A DNA stretch of 56,879 nucleotides from Rhodospirillales bacterium (GCA_030754885.1 JASLZL010000076.1:1-56879); one strand, 5' to 3'. Shown: positions 1-8,632, numbered from the stretch's first letter. Translations and numbers: made by a program. The notes: generated from the sequence alone by a model not told the origin.

Positions 1-351
1 ATATGCCAATTTGCCGGTATTATTTTTGTGATCAGCCAAAACCTGAATGTCCGGTTGTGGCTATTTCCGGACGTTCTGAGGGCCGTTGCTCTCCGTCCGC
101 TTTACCCGTCGAAGCAGACATAACCGAAGGGTGCGATCAACGTCCGCTGATGACCCATTGCGGACACCTAATGAGGCGCCGTTCAAGCGATCTGGCCATC
201 CACCCGTGCTCAGTACCCGGCGTGATTGGCACCTTGATCTTGCCGCTTTCCGGGTGCAGCATCGGACACTGTGGGACGCTCCGTGCCGAAACAATATTAT
301 TTTCAGTGGCAAACTTTGTTCGATGGGGGTGATCTCGATGAGCGGCATCTC
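1..351. other. Intergenic region holding repeat copy 1
   Basis: No convincing gene is present before the HAD hydrolase start. The stretch holds the first copy of the 120-bp direct repeat (47-166). The remainder has short open frames on both strands, but none has a recognisable product or a ribosome binding site. Confidence 0.6.
47..166 (+). repeat. 120-bp direct repeat, copy 1
   Basis: This stretch matches 7331-7450 without gaps, with about six mismatches over 120 bp: two near the left end, one in the centre and three adjacent near the right end. It contains an inverted repeat GTCCGG/CCGGAC (49-54 and 67-72). The two copies are in the same orientation and bracket the glpD-HAD-phnDCEE-HAD block. 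The element is not recognised as an insertion sequence and encodes no transposase. It may be a non-coding interspersed repeat of this genome. Confidence 0.9.
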
Positions 352-1005
352 ATGACGGCCAGTCGTTACAATGCCGTTTTTTTTGATTTTGACGGGGTGC
401 TGGTCGAGTCCCCAGCCATCAAGGCGGCGGCGTTCCGCAGCCTCTATGCCGAGTACGGCGCTCAGGTGGAGAACGAAGCGGCTGCTTACCACAAGGCCAA
501 CGAAGGCATATCCCGCCTGATCAAGATCCGCCACTGCCATCAGGCGCTTCTTGGGATTACGCTCGGCGATGCGGAGTTAGCGGCGCTGGGCGAGCGATAC
601 ACCGCCATCGTTGTGGAAAAGGTCATCGCCTGCGACTGGGTTCCAGGCGCCGCCGGCTTTCTTGATGCAGCGCGCGGGGCGTTGGCCCTGTTCGTGGTCT
701 CCGGCACCCCCGAGGAAGAACTTCAGCGCATCGCCGCCCGCCGCGGAATGACGCATACTTTCGTCGAGGTTCGCGGCTCGCCTCCCGGCAAGGAGGCCAT
801 TGTACGCGAATTGTTAGAGCGCCACCGATTAGTGCCGCGAAGGACACTTTTCATCGGCGATTCCTTGGTTGATTGGCAAGCCGCCGAAGCCTGCGGGCTA
901 GATTTCCTGGGGCGCGTCGCGCCGGGGCATGCCAGCCCCTTCCCCAAGGGCACGCGGGTTGTCTCGGACCTCAAGGCGCTCGACACTGTCGTCGCGCTCA
1001 GGTAA
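352..1005 (+). CDS. HAD-superfamily hydrolase (phosphoglycolate phosphatase-like)
   Basis: This 217-residue protein is a HAD subfamily I phosphatase or phosphonatase-like hydrolase. The four motifs are visible: D12-F-D14-G in motif I, S117 in the VVSGT strand (motif II), K147 (motif III) and GDSLVD with D170 and D174 (motif IV). The ATG at 352 puts motif I at the usual distance from the N-terminus; an upstream in-frame start at 271 would add a non-homologous stretch. It converges on and overlaps by 8 nt the tail of the phnE-like gene, so it is transcribed separately. Its place beside a phosphonate-type importer suggests dephosphorylation of an imported or derived metabolite, but the substrate cannot be read from sequence. 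Confidence 0.85.
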   Translation: MTASRYNAVFFDFDGVLVESPAIKAAAFRSLYAEYGAQVENEAAAYHKANEGISRLIKIRHCHQALLGITLGDAELAALGERYTAIVVEKVIACDWVPGAAGFLDAARGALALFVVSGTPEEELQRIAARRGMTHTFVEVRGSPPGKEAIVRELLERHRLVPRRTLFIGDSLVDWQAAEACGLDFLGRVAPGHASPFPKGTRVVSDLKALDTVVALR

Positions 1006-1810
1006 TCCGCTGGCGCACGGCGGCGGAGATGAACTCGCTGATCAACACGACGGCGAAGATGGCGATCAGGAGCACGGAAACCTGCTCCCAGCGGAACAGG
1101 TTCATCGTCGAATACAATAGGATTCCGATGCCGCCGGCGCCAACGAACCCCAAGACCGTCGATTCGCGTATGTTGATGTCCCAGCGGTAAACCGTGGTGC
1201 CGTAAATCACCGGCAGGACCTGGGGCAGGATGCCGAACATCAGCACCTGCAGGCGCGAGGCGCCGGTCGCTTCGATGGCCTCGACGGCGCCCTGATCGAT
1301 CTCCTCTATGGCTTCCGCCGTCAGCTTGCCCATGAAACCGATGGAGCGGAAGGCGATGGCCCAGATGCCAGCCACTGGACCGGGGCCGAAGATGGCGACG
1401 AACAAAAGTGCCCAGACAACCGTGTTGACCGAGCGCGAGGCTACCAGGATGAACCGCGCGATGGACCAGGTCACGACGTTGAAGGTCGTGTTGCGCGCCG
1501 CTAGAAAGGCGATCGGAAAGGCGATGATAACGGTAACTGCGGTGCCAAGGGTGGCGATGTGCATGGTCTCGATCAGGGCGTCGACGACCTCATCCAAGAC
1601 CTCCCAGTCGGGCGGCACCAAGCGTACCATAAGGTCCCAGGCCTGTACGTGGGCATCCAGGAAGTACACCCACGGCAGGTCCAGGCTACGCAACGACCAT
1701 GCCGCGACGAAGACGACGGCGACGTACCAGACGTAACGAACCAATGTCTGGCGCGGCGTGAAGCGGCGCCAGACCTCGGGATAGCGGACGGAGTGCTCGG
1801 CCGGGCTCAT
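998..1810 (-). CDS. phnE: Phosphonate-type ABC transporter permease (PhnE-like, second copy)
   Basis: This 270-residue inner-membrane permease belongs to the PhnE family (phosphate/phosphite/phosphonate importers). Several hydrophobic segments are evident, and the cytoplasmic EAA-type loop reads EAIEATGASRLQVL, followed by a C-terminal GAGGIGILL segment typical of the family. The ATG at 1808-1810 overlaps the TGA of the upstream permease gene (ATGA), which fixes the start and implies translational coupling. A longer frame extends upstream but only shadows the previous gene. With its partner it would form a heterodimeric channel for the PhnC ATPase and PhnD binding protein. Confidence 0.9.
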   Translation of the reverse strand: MSPAEHSVRYPEVWRRFTPRQTLVRYVWYVAVVFVAAWSLRSLDLPWVYFLDAHVQAWDLMVRLVPPDWEVLDEVVDALIETMHIATLGTAVTVIIAFPIAFLAARNTTFNVVTWSIARFILVASRSVNTVVWALLFVAIFGPGPVAGIWAIAFRSIGFMGKLTAEAIEEIDQGAVEAIEATGASRLQVLMFGILPQVLPVIYGTTVYRWDINIRESTVLGFVGAGGIGILLYSTMNLFRWEQVSVLLIAIFAVVLISEFISAAVRQRIT

Positions 1811-2622
1811 CTTAGGCGGCTCCGCACCCAGTTGGAGAAAATCTCGCCCAAGAAAACGAGGGCGATGATGGTCAGCAGGATGGCCAGGCTGAAGTCGTAA
1901 TCGTAGCGCTTGAACGAGGCCGACAACACCTGACCAATGCCGCCGGCGCCGACGATGCCGACCACCGTCGAGTGGCGAATGTTGGCATCCAATCGGTAAA
2001 TGGAGACGCCGAGATAGCGCGGCAGAGCTTGCGGCGAGATGCAGTAGACCATGAACTTGGCAAAGCCGGCCCCGGTGGCGCGCACCGCCTCGAGCTGCCC
2101 CGGCGGCACGTTTTCGATATCCTCGGCCAACATCTTCGAGATGAAACTGACCGAGGCGACGGTCAGGGTAAGAACGCCGGCAAGCGCCCCGAAGCCCAAA
2201 ATCTTGACGAAAAAGATGGCCCAGATGATCTCGTGAAAGGTACGCGATAGAACGATGAGGAACCGCGCCACCAGATAGATCGGCCTGGGCACCAGGTTGA
2301 CCGCCGCGCAGACGCCGAGCGGTATGGCCACGATCATGCCGAAAAAGCTCGCCGCCAGCGCCATCTGGACGCTTTCCACGACCCCCTTGATGAGAAGCTC
2401 CCAGCGGCTGAAATCGGGCGGCACCATGCGTGCGAACATATCCCCGGCCCTGGGCAGACCCCTGGCCGCCCGGCCCCAATCGATGTCGAGGCTGGCGAAA
2501 GCCCAAACCAGGTAAACCGCCACCAGCGCCATGAGACCGAAGCGCAAGGCCGGGTTTTCGATCAGCTTGATGGTGTGCCACTCGCCCGCCGCGGCGCTTT
2601 TGGTATCCGCCGGCGGCGTCAT
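1807..2622 (-). CDS. phnE: Phosphonate-type ABC transporter permease (PhnE-like, first copy)
   Basis: This 271-residue integral membrane protein is paralogous to the permease encoded just downstream. The EAA loop is [14 protein letters not shown] and the C-terminal half has [13 protein letters not shown], matching the PhnE family. Its start overlaps the end of the ATPase gene by 4 nt (2619-2622) and its stop overlaps the next permease start, so phnC-phnE1-phnE2 is a tightly coupled transcriptional unit. Two separate phnE genes occur in a number of alphaproteobacterial phn loci, whereas E. coli uses a single PhnE. Confidence 0.92.
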   Translation of the reverse strand: MTPPADTKSAAAGEWHTIKLIENPALRFGLMALVAVYLVWAFASLDIDWGRAARGLPRAGDMFARMVPPDFSRWELLIKGVVESVQMALAASFFGMIVAIPLGVCAAVNLVPRPIYLVARFLIVLSRTFHEIIWAIFFVKILGFGALAGVLTLTVASVSFISKMLAEDIENVPPGQLEAVRATGAGFAKFMVYCISPQALPRYLGVSIYRLDANIRHSTVVGIVGAGGIGQVLSASFKRYDYDFSLAILLTIIALVFLGEIFSNWVRSRLR

Positions 2623-3473
2623 CCCGCGGAAGCCTCTCTGACGAATCCTTTTTCCTTCTTGGTCGCTTGCGGATCGGGTGGCGGCTCGGGACCGGAATCG
2701 TCGTCGTCCTCTACCTTGCGGATGGTGGTGCTCCAGTCTTCCTCGCCGTAGATCCTTGTGAGGACGTCGGCCGTGAGGCCATCGGCGTCGCCGTCGAATA
2801 CGATTTCACCTTCGGCGAGGCCGATGACACGGTCGGAAAAAGACTGAGCCAGTCCAACATCGTGGATATTGACCAGCGCCGGCGTTTTGAACTCGTGCGC
2901 CAGCTCCACGATGATGCGCATGATCTGGCGCGAGGTCTTGGGATCGAGGGACGCCGTCGGCTCGTCGACCAGCAACAGGTCGGGTTTCTGCATTAAGGCC
3001 CGGGCGATGCCGACGCGCTGGCGCTGTCCACCCGATAGCGCATCGGCGCGGGTGTTTTGGTAGCCCGTGAGGCCAACGCGATCGAGGAGCTCAAAGGCAG
3101 CCCGGACGTCGTCGGGCGGGAAGTTGCGCCGGTAAGCGCGCCAGAACCCGACGTAGCCGAGGCGTCCCGAAAGTAAATTCTCCATCACCGTCAGGCGTTC
3201 GACCAGATTGTATTCCTGAAAGATCATGCCCATGCGCCGACGCACCTTGCGCAATTCGCGACGGTTCAAGGAGACGACATCGGTGTCGTCCAACATGACC
3301 TTGCCCGAAGTCGGCTCGACCAGTCGATTGATGCAGCGGATCAAGGTGCTCTTGCCGGCGCCGGACGGTCCGATGATGGCGATCACCTTGGGCTCGTCAA
3401 CGGTCAGGCTGACGCCCTTCAGGGCGCTCGTTCCCGTGGGGTAGACCTTGGCAAGATCGGTGATGGTCAGCAT
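2619..3473 (-). CDS. phnC: Phosphonate-type ABC transporter ATP-binding protein
   Basis: This 284-residue ATPase energises the importer on the cytoplasmic face. Walker A is GPSGAGKST (residues 35-43), the signature is LSGGQRQR and Walker B is [13 protein letters not shown]. After the core there is a C-terminal tail rich in Asp and Pro (around [16 protein letters not shown]) that goes beyond the usual PhnC length of about 260 residues. The gene lies between phnD (75-nt gap) and the two permeases. The PhnC assignment rests on both its own sequence and the neighbouring PhnD and PhnE. Confidence 0.93.
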   Translation of the reverse strand: MLTITDLAKVYPTGTSALKGVSLTVDEPKVIAIIGPSGAGKSTLIRCINRLVEPTSGKVMLDDTDVVSLNRRELRKVRRRMGMIFQEYNLVERLTVMENLLSGRLGYVGFWRAYRRNFPPDDVRAAFELLDRVGLTGYQNTRADALSGGQRQRVGIARALMQKPDLLLVDEPTASLDPKTSRQIMRIIVELAHEFKTPALVNIHDVGLAQSFSDRVIGLAEGEIVFDGDADGLTADVLTRIYGEEDWSTTIRKVEDDDDSGPEPPPDPQATKKEKGFVREASAG

Positions 3474-3548
3474 GGATGCTCTTTCACGATAGGCCGACGC
3501 CCCCTGATTGCCAGGGACGTCGGCCCGCCGCGTTGGTTTGGTTGGAGC

Positions 3549-4592
3549 CTACTTCTTCTTCTTTTTCTTCGCTCTCTTGGCAGCCACCTTGGCGTCCTCG
3601 GCGCGCAGGGCGTCCTGGCTGTAGACGGTGTCGTTGGCCTGTTGGATGGTGCGAATATCGGACCAGTGGTCCTGGAAAGTGATGGGGAGGAATTTGTCGG
3701 CCTGCTTGCCGAACTCCTTCTCCAGCCCGGTTCCCTTCCAGTCGAAGGAGACGAACGAATAGATGATCTGGCGCGCCAGGTCCGGCTTCAAATTGTGTGC
3801 GTAGCCGTAGGATGTGGTCGGGAACAGCTTCGATTCCCAAATGATGCGCAGGTCGTCTTTGTTTACGACGCCCTTGTCGTGCATGCGATCCAAGACGCTC
3901 GATGCGATCGGCGCGGCATCGTAATCCTTATTGGCTACACCCATGATCGAGTTGTCGTGCTTGCCCGAATAGATCACCTTGTAGTCCACGTCAGGCTTGA
4001 CGCCGAGCGCCCCGAAAAGAGCTCGCGGCGCCTGGTTGCCCGAGTTGGACGAAGGCGTAACATGGGCGATCTTGCGCCCCTTCATATCCTTGAAATCCTT
4101 GATGTCGGTGTCCTTGTGGGTGATCAATTGCAGCTTGTAGCCGAAGGTGCCGTCGGCCCGCCCCATGATGGCAACCGGCACGTAGCCCGCCAAGTTGACG
4201 CCGAACACCGTCGGCCCGGTGGAAATGCCAGCCACGTGCAGGCGGCCCGAGCGCATGGCCTCGACCTGGGCGGCGTAGGATTCGGCGCCGTACCACTTGA
4301 CCTTCTTGCCGGTGTTCTTGGCCAGATAGTCCATGAACTCCGTGAACTGGTTCTCGTAGACAGACGGATCCTCGACCGGCGTGTAAGAGAATATCAACGT
4401 GTCGGGGTCGAGCCACTTGCTTGTATCGGTGGGTGTATCGGCAACCAGATCCTTGTCGTTGTCGCAGAAACGAACGTCCAGATCGCCGCGGTTCTTGCAC
4501 TCTTGAGCAATGGTAGGCGTCGCCGTCGCGAACAAGAGGGCGGCGACAGCGAGGCAGGGTAACAAGCGGTGGTAAATCGATGAAATGGCCAT
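3549..4592 (-). CDS. phnD: Phosphonate/phosphate/phosphite ABC transporter substrate-binding protein
   Basis: This 347-residue periplasmic binding protein has a signal peptide ending near ATPTIAQ. PhnD-family features include the DTLIFSYTPVEDP opening of the mature domain, the SGRLHVAGISTGP segment and a conserved TPSSNSGNQAPR stretch at the ligand hinge. A purine-rich Shine-Dalgarno sequence (AGGGAGAG) precedes the ATG. The C-terminus is odd: it ends in a run of six lysines preceded by AKR, which is not a normal PhnD feature. The ligand could be a phosphonate, phosphite or organophosphate; glpD and HAD genes upstream favour a glycerol-phosphate-like compound, by inference only. Confidence 0.9.
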   Translation of the reverse strand: MAISSIYHRLLPCLAVAALLFATATPTIAQECKNRGDLDVRFCDNDKDLVADTPTDTSKWLDPDTLIFSYTPVEDPSVYENQFTEFMDYLAKNTGKKVKWYGAESYAAQVEAMRSGRLHVAGISTGPTVFGVNLAGYVPVAIMGRADGTFGYKLQLITHKDTDIKDFKDMKGRKIAHVTPSSNSGNQAPRALFGALGVKPDVDYKVIYSGKHDNSIMGVANKDYDAAPIASSVLDRMHDKGVVNKDDLRIIWESKLFPTTSYGYAHNLKPDLARQIIYSFVSFDWKGTGLEKEFGKQADKFLPITFQDHWSDIRTIQQANDTVYSQDALRAEDAKVAAKRAKKKKKK

Positions 4593-4639
4593 AGGACTCT
4601 CCCTGGATGGTTGATAGTTGGGCCCGACGGGCGGTCCTC

Positions 4640-4653
4640 CCTAGGTGCCTAAT
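4640..4653. promoter_or_regulatory. CCTAAT-type motif upstream of phnD
   Basis: CCTAGGTGCCTAAT lies 48-61 nt before the phnD start. Its second half matches the GGTGCCTAAT of the direct-repeat motif upstream of dppA (15220-15235). The first half is imperfect and the spacing is 8 rather than 10 nt, so this may be chance. Confidence 0.25.
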
Positions 4654-4693
4654 TCAAACTGGCTGTCTTGTTCCCATTCGCCGTTCGGCACCA

Positions 4694-4737
4694 TTTGTTG
4701 CAAGATCATCTCTTTTTGCCACGCTCGTTGCAACAAA
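4694..4737. promoter_or_regulatory. Perfect 10-bp inverted repeat upstream of phnD (candidate operator)
   Basis: TTTGTTGCAA (4694-4703) and TTGCAACAAA (4728-4737) are exact reverse complements separated by 24 bp, in the 181-bp gap between the upstream HAD gene and phnD. The GTTGCAAC-like half-sites resemble binding sites of dimeric LacI- or GntR-type repressors. No T-tract follows, so a terminator is less likely. No regulator gene is adjacent. Confidence 0.45.
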
Positions 4738-4773
4738 ACATTTGCGCCGCGCCGCCAAGGTTCGCTTCCGGGC

Positions 4774-5571
4774 CTACAGCCTTGCTTCGAGGAGGGTCTC
4801 GGCAAGCTCCGCGAAACCGGCGCCGGCCGGCTGCCGGGTCACGTAGGCAGGTTCTGTCGCGAGCCGCCCGTCGAAGGCTCGGATGTTGGCCACGCCGACG
4901 GCATTGGGGAAGAAGGCGAACAGGGGTGCGTCATTAGGGGAATCGCCGACGAAGACGAAGGAGTCCCGCTCCGCGTCCAGATCGACGGCAAAGGATTCTT
5001 CGAGCAAGATGCGCGTCATGGTCAGCTTGTCGTAAGTTCCGAACCAGCCGTTGACGTGGATGGAGCTGACCTTGGCCGTCGCCCCCGCCGCCGTCATCAT
5101 CGCGACGACGCGCTCCACCTCTGTCGGCGGCAAGGGGGGCACGTCCTCGCAATAGTCGATGGCGAGGTCGGCCTCGCGGTAGGGTTGGTCCGAGGCCACC
5201 GCCGCCCCGGGAACCTCACGCAGGATCGCATCGCGCAAGCCGTCAAGGCGTCGGCGGTTCGCCGCCCGCTCGTCGGCGTCGAGCCCGAACCGCCGCGTCA
5301 TCCGGCGCGCTTGGTGGTCGTAGCGAAAGTAGAACGCCCCGTTCTCGCCGACCACCGCGTCGATCGGCCACATGCGGGCGATGTGGTCGCACCAGCCGGC
5401 TGGGCGGCCGGTAACGGGGATCACCAGCAACCCCGCCGAGCGCAGCTGTTCCATGGCGCCATAGGCCTCCGCCGTCATCCGGCCGTCGGTGGTCAGGGTG
5501 TCGTCGATATCGGTCAGAACCCAGCGCACGGCACGCCGGGCCTTGTGCGGAAAACATTCGAGCGGCTTCAT
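4774..5571 (-). CDS. HAD-IIB family phosphatase (Cof/sucrose- or mannosyl-phosphate phosphatase-like)
   Basis: This 265-residue HAD hydrolase has motif I D21-I-D23-DT, a long C2-type cap of about 100 residues, K182 as the likely motif III lysine, and motif IV GDSPND (D210, D214). The cap and motif IV spacing resemble sugar-phosphate or phosphoglycerate phosphatases. The start is set by the ATGA overlap with the glpD stop (5568-5571); a much longer upstream frame only shadows glpD. Coupling to glpD suggests it acts on a glycerol-phosphate or sugar-phosphate derivative. Its fold is unrelated in cap type to the HAD protein at 352-1005. Confidence 0.87.
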   Translation of the reverse strand: MKPLECFPHKARRAVRWVLTDIDDTLTTDGRMTAEAYGAMEQLRSAGLLVIPVTGRPAGWCDHIARMWPIDAVVGENGAFYFRYDHQARRMTRRFGLDADERAANRRRLDGLRDAILREVPGAAVASDQPYREADLAIDYCEDVPPLPPTEVERVVAMMTAAGATAKVSSIHVNGWFGTYDKLTMTRILLEESFAVDLDAERDSFVFVGDSPNDAPLFAFFPNAVGVANIRAFDGRLATEPAYVTRQPAGAGFAELAETLLEARL

Positions 5572-7091
5572 CGGTCGCACCCCTTTCCAGCCATCCATTC
5601 GGCGAGCCGGGCGCGCGTCGCGTCGGCCACGTGGAGGCCGAGCTTGGTGCGCCGCCACAGCACGTCGTCGGGCGTGCGAGCCCATTCCCGGTCCACCAGG
5701 TGGCGGACCTCGGCCTCGTAAAGCCCGCCACCGAAATCCTCGCCGAGGTCCTCCGGACGACCCGCGCCGTCGAGGATTTTGAAGACCCGGCTTCCGTATG
5801 CGCCAGCGTAGCGGCGGCGGAGCGGCGCGGGCAACCATGGAATGGAATCGGCGAGCCGACCCAGAAGCCCATCCAGACCGTCGACCCCGAGGTCGCCGCC
5901 GGGCAGCGGATCGTTGCTGGTCCAGGGCGGCGCCATGAGGTCGACGAAGGGTTGCAGCCTGTCGAGCGCCCGCTCGGCGAGCCGGCGATAGGTGGTGATT
6001 TTGCCGCCAAAGACGGACAACGCCGGCGCGCCGCCGGTGCCTCTTCCGACTTCGAGCCGGTATTCGCGGGTCACCGCCGAAGCGGCACCGGATTCGGCCC
6101 CGTAAAGCGGCCGTACGCCGGAGTAAGACCACACCACGTCGGTGGGATCGACAGGCGCGCGGAAGTACCGGCCGGCGGCCTCGCCAAGGTAGGCGATTTC
6201 CCCGTCGTCGATCCGCACCTCGGCCGGATCGCTGTCGAAGTCGACCTCGGTGGTGCCGATCAGCGTAAAGCGGCCTTGGTAGGGAATGGCAAAGAGGATG
6301 CGGCGGTCGGGTTGCTGGAAGATGTAGGCCATGTCGTGGCCGAACAGGCGCGGGACCACGATATGGCTGCCCTTGACCAGGCGCAACGGCACGGCTGTTG
6401 GCAGTCCGAGAATTTCAGTCGCCACCCGGCCGGCCCACGGGCCGGCGGCGTTGACAATGGCACGCGCCCGGACCATGCGTTCGGGTCCCGCGATTGGGAT
6501 CAGGCGTGCTTGCCACTGGCCGTCGACCGCGTCGGCCGATGCGCAGCGGGTCCTAACCAGAATCTCGGCGCCGCGCTCGACCGCGGACTGGGCGTTGAGA
6601 ACGACCAGCCGGGCGTCGTCGACCCAGCAGTCGGAATAGGCGAAACCCTTGCGGAAATTCCCTTTCAGCGGTTCACCCGCCGGATGTCGGGCGAGGTCGA
6701 GACCTTCGCACTTCGGCAGCGTCGTCCTGTGGCTCAGGTGATCGTAAAGGAACAGGCCGATCCGGATTAGCCAAGCCGGCCGCTGGCCGTCTTCGTGGGG
6801 AAGGACGAAACGCATCGGGCTGACGATGTGCGGGGCCAGCCGAAGCAGGACCTCGCGTTCGGCCAACGCCTCGCGGACGAGCCCGAAGCGGTAGTATTCC
6901 AGATACCGGAGGCCGCCGTGAATCAGCTTGGTGCTTGCCGACGAGGTGGCGCCGCCCAGGTCGCCCTGCTCGCACAGCACCACCGACAAACCGCGTCCCG
7001 CGGCGTCGCGCGCAATTCCGACCCCATTAATCCCGCCGCCGATGATCAACAGATCGACTGGTTCGCCGTCTTGCACCTCGGCACCTCCCAT
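5568..7091 (-). CDS. glpD: Aerobic glycerol-3-phosphate dehydrogenase
   Basis: This 507-residue flavoprotein would oxidise sn-glycerol-3-phosphate to dihydroxyacetone phosphate and feed electrons to quinone at the inner membrane. The FAD-binding motif is IIGGGINGVG (16-25), followed by the family signatures SSASTKLIHGGLRYLE and DDARLVVLNA. The ATG at 7089-7091 gives the usual GlpD length of about 500; a longer frame upstream adds 45 unrelated residues. It heads a same-strand series glpD-HAD-phnD-phnC-phnE-phnE, so G3P or a precursor is a plausible product of the importer's substrate. No glpK, glpR or glpF is nearby. Confidence 0.93.
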   Translation of the reverse strand: MGGAEVQDGEPVDLLIIGGGINGVGIARDAAGRGLSVVLCEQGDLGGATSSASTKLIHGGLRYLEYYRFGLVREALAEREVLLRLAPHIVSPMRFVLPHEDGQRPAWLIRIGLFLYDHLSHRTTLPKCEGLDLARHPAGEPLKGNFRKGFAYSDCWVDDARLVVLNAQSAVERGAEILVRTRCASADAVDGQWQARLIPIAGPERMVRARAIVNAAGPWAGRVATEILGLPTAVPLRLVKGSHIVVPRLFGHDMAYIFQQPDRRILFAIPYQGRFTLIGTTEVDFDSDPAEVRIDDGEIAYLGEAAGRYFRAPVDPTDVVWSYSGVRPLYGAESGAASAVTREYRLEVGRGTGGAPALSVFGGKITTYRRLAERALDRLQPFVDLMAPPWTSNDPLPGGDLGVDGLDGLLGRLADSIPWLPAPLRRRYAGAYGSRVFKILDGAGRPEDLGEDFGGGLYEAEVRHLVDREWARTPDDVLWRRTKLGLHVADATRARLAEWMAGKGCDR

Positions 7092-7552
7092 ACTTTTCCG
7101 GCAACTGACAGGCCCAATTCCAACAATGAACGATTTGAACCATCTTTCAATGTTCGCGATGACGGGAACGGTAGTCAGGGATCGTCCTCCGGACAGCGGT
7201 CGACGACACTTGGCCGGCCCCCACAAGCCTCCCCGCCCATTTGTATTTTAACGATTCGGCGATAGAGGTCCCATGCCCAAGAGAGGTGGCGTTGCGGAGC
7301 AAAATGCCGAAGTTCTAAATCAACGCCGCCATGTCCGCTTTTGGCTATTTCCGGACGTTCTGAGGGCCGTTGATCTCCGTCCGCTTTACCCGTCGAAGCA
7401 GACATAACCGAAGGGTGCGATCAACGTCCGCTGATGACCCAACTCGGACAATACGGACTAGTGGCTGTGGGTCAATTTGGTCCTTTCTTGATTAAAAGGC
7501 TCTGACCTATAGGTGGAAATGTCCGTGGGGGTTGGTCAGCCTGATCGGGCCA
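7092..7552. other. Intergenic region with repeat copy 2
   Basis: This 461-bp gap lies upstream of glpD and downstream of the octopine-dehydrogenase-family gene. It should contain the glpD promoter (minus strand, right of 7091), but no confident -35/-10 pair or Pho box was seen. Repeat copy 2 occupies 7331-7450. A short frame starting at 7273 runs into the repeat and stops within it; it has no recognisable product. Confidence 0.6.
7331..7450 (+). repeat. 120-bp direct repeat, copy 2
   Basis: This is a gapless match to 47-166 in the same orientation with about six mismatches. The two copies are 7.3 kb apart and enclose six minus-strand genes and one plus-strand gene that form one functional block. 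No terminal inverted repeats or transposase accompany it. Confidence 0.9.
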
Positions 7553-8632
7553 TTACTCCGCTTTCCAGCCTTCGCCCACAAGGCGATGGAGTTCCTCGCC
7601 GTTCATGCGCTCCAGCCCAAGTTCCGGCAGGATGTCGTTCTCGGCTGGGAAATCCCGCCCATAGAGGGCGGAGAAGAGGTTGATGCCCGCCTCGTGAAGC
7701 GGCATGGCGACACCGGCGGCGCGGCCGATGGCGACGCTTGGGACTAGGCCGAAGGGCACGTCCTCAACGACGTAGCGGGTATCGAGGGAATTTGGTCCGG
7801 GCGGCCCGCCGCGCCGCGCATGGATGGCGTCGGTCATCTCGGCGACCGGTCCCAGCGGCACGTGGAACGACAGGTGGATGTGCTCGCGAATCGTGCGCAC
7901 GGTGACGCCATAGGCCTCGGCGACCGCAAGGCGCTCAACATCCATCGCCTCGATCAGGCGGCCCACGGTTCCCGTGATCAACTCATAGTTGGCCCACTCC
8001 TCGGCGCGCTCTATGCGCGTCAGGTTGCACAGAGAATTGGCCATGTGGACCGGCGGATTGAGATTGCTGAGCGATATGGCAAGAAGGTCGGAGCGCCGTT
8101 GGAAGTGGTCTCCGAACAGCGCCTGGCACACCTCTAAACCGCGATCCTCATCCGCCAAGGGCAAGGTCGAGACGTCCAGGGTCTTGCGGATGGTCGAGAT
8201 ACCGACCCCCGTTTCCCCTTGGGAGCGTCCTGCCAGGAAGGTTGTCGCCCAAGCGGCGATGGGAATCTGAACACCCCGCTCCGCCAGGAGTTTCGACAGA
8301 TAAAGAGCGCTGAGCGAGCAATGCGAGCTGATGATGACGATTTGATCGGGGTGCAGGTGCGGGGCAGCCTGATCCATGACCATGCGGTGAGCGTTGCCCG
8401 GAACCGCGATCAATACCACGTCCGCGTTCTCCAGCGCCGCCTGACAGGTGGTCGCGATGGTTGGCGAAAAGTTGCCCGACACCTCTCCGCTGGCGGCCAG
8501 TGGCGCGCCCTCCGCGAACGCCTTGGTCGACTTTCCGGACGGTGACCAAAGGGTTGTCTGGTGCCCCTTGTCGGCAAGAAAAGCGATGTATCCGCGGCCT
8601 ATGCCGCCGGCCCCAAGAACTGCTACCTGCAT
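7553..8632 (-). CDS. NAD(P)-dependent octopine/nopaline dehydrogenase family protein
   Basis: This 359-residue oxidoreductase has an N-terminal Rossmann domain (VLGAGGIGRGY, residues 4-14) and an all-helical C-terminal domain with conserved LSNLNPPVHMANSL, typical of the opine dehydrogenase family. Such enzymes reversibly couple an amino acid and a 2-oxo acid with NAD(P)H to form opines. A good Shine-Dalgarno sequence (GAGGAG) precedes the ATG. It is the last gene of the dpp-type operon, 27 nt after the second ATPase. In that context it could oxidise an imported N-carboxyalkyl amino acid or reduce a pathway intermediate. Ketopantoate reductase-like N-termini look similar, but the C-terminal domain favours the opine family. 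Confidence 0.85.
   Translation of the reverse strand: MQVAVLGAGGIGRGYIAFLADKGHQTTLWSPSGKSTKAFAEGAPLAASGEVSGNFSPTIATTCQAALENADVVLIAVPGNAHRMVMDQAAPHLHPDQIVIISSHCSLSALYLSKLLAERGVQIPIAAWATTFLAGRSQGETGVGISTIRKTLDVSTLPLADEDRGLEVCQALFGDHFQRRSDLLAISLSNLNPPVHMANSLCNLTRIERAEEWANYELITGTVGRLIEAMDVERLAVAEAYGVTVRTIREHIHLSFHVPLGPVAEMTDAIHARRGGPPGPNSLDTRYVVEDVPFGLVPSVAIGRAAGVAMPLHEAGINLFSALYGRDFPAENDILPELGLERMNGEELHRLVGEGWKAE

Noticed and set aside
998-2581. A 527-codon frame covering both permease genes
   Set aside because: Its N-terminal half is only the shifted shadow of the upstream permease gene; the real second permease starts at the ATGA overlap at 1810.
4645-5721. Long plus-strand frame opposite the HAD-IIB and glpD genes
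   Set aside because: Composition and low-complexity sequence show it is an antisense shadow of high-GC coding DNA.
7273-7407. Small 44-codon frame running into repeat copy 2 (and a similar frame in copy 1)
   Set aside because: The frame differs between copies mainly at non-synonymous sites, and there is no ribosome site or known product, so it is more likely non-coding repeat DNA.
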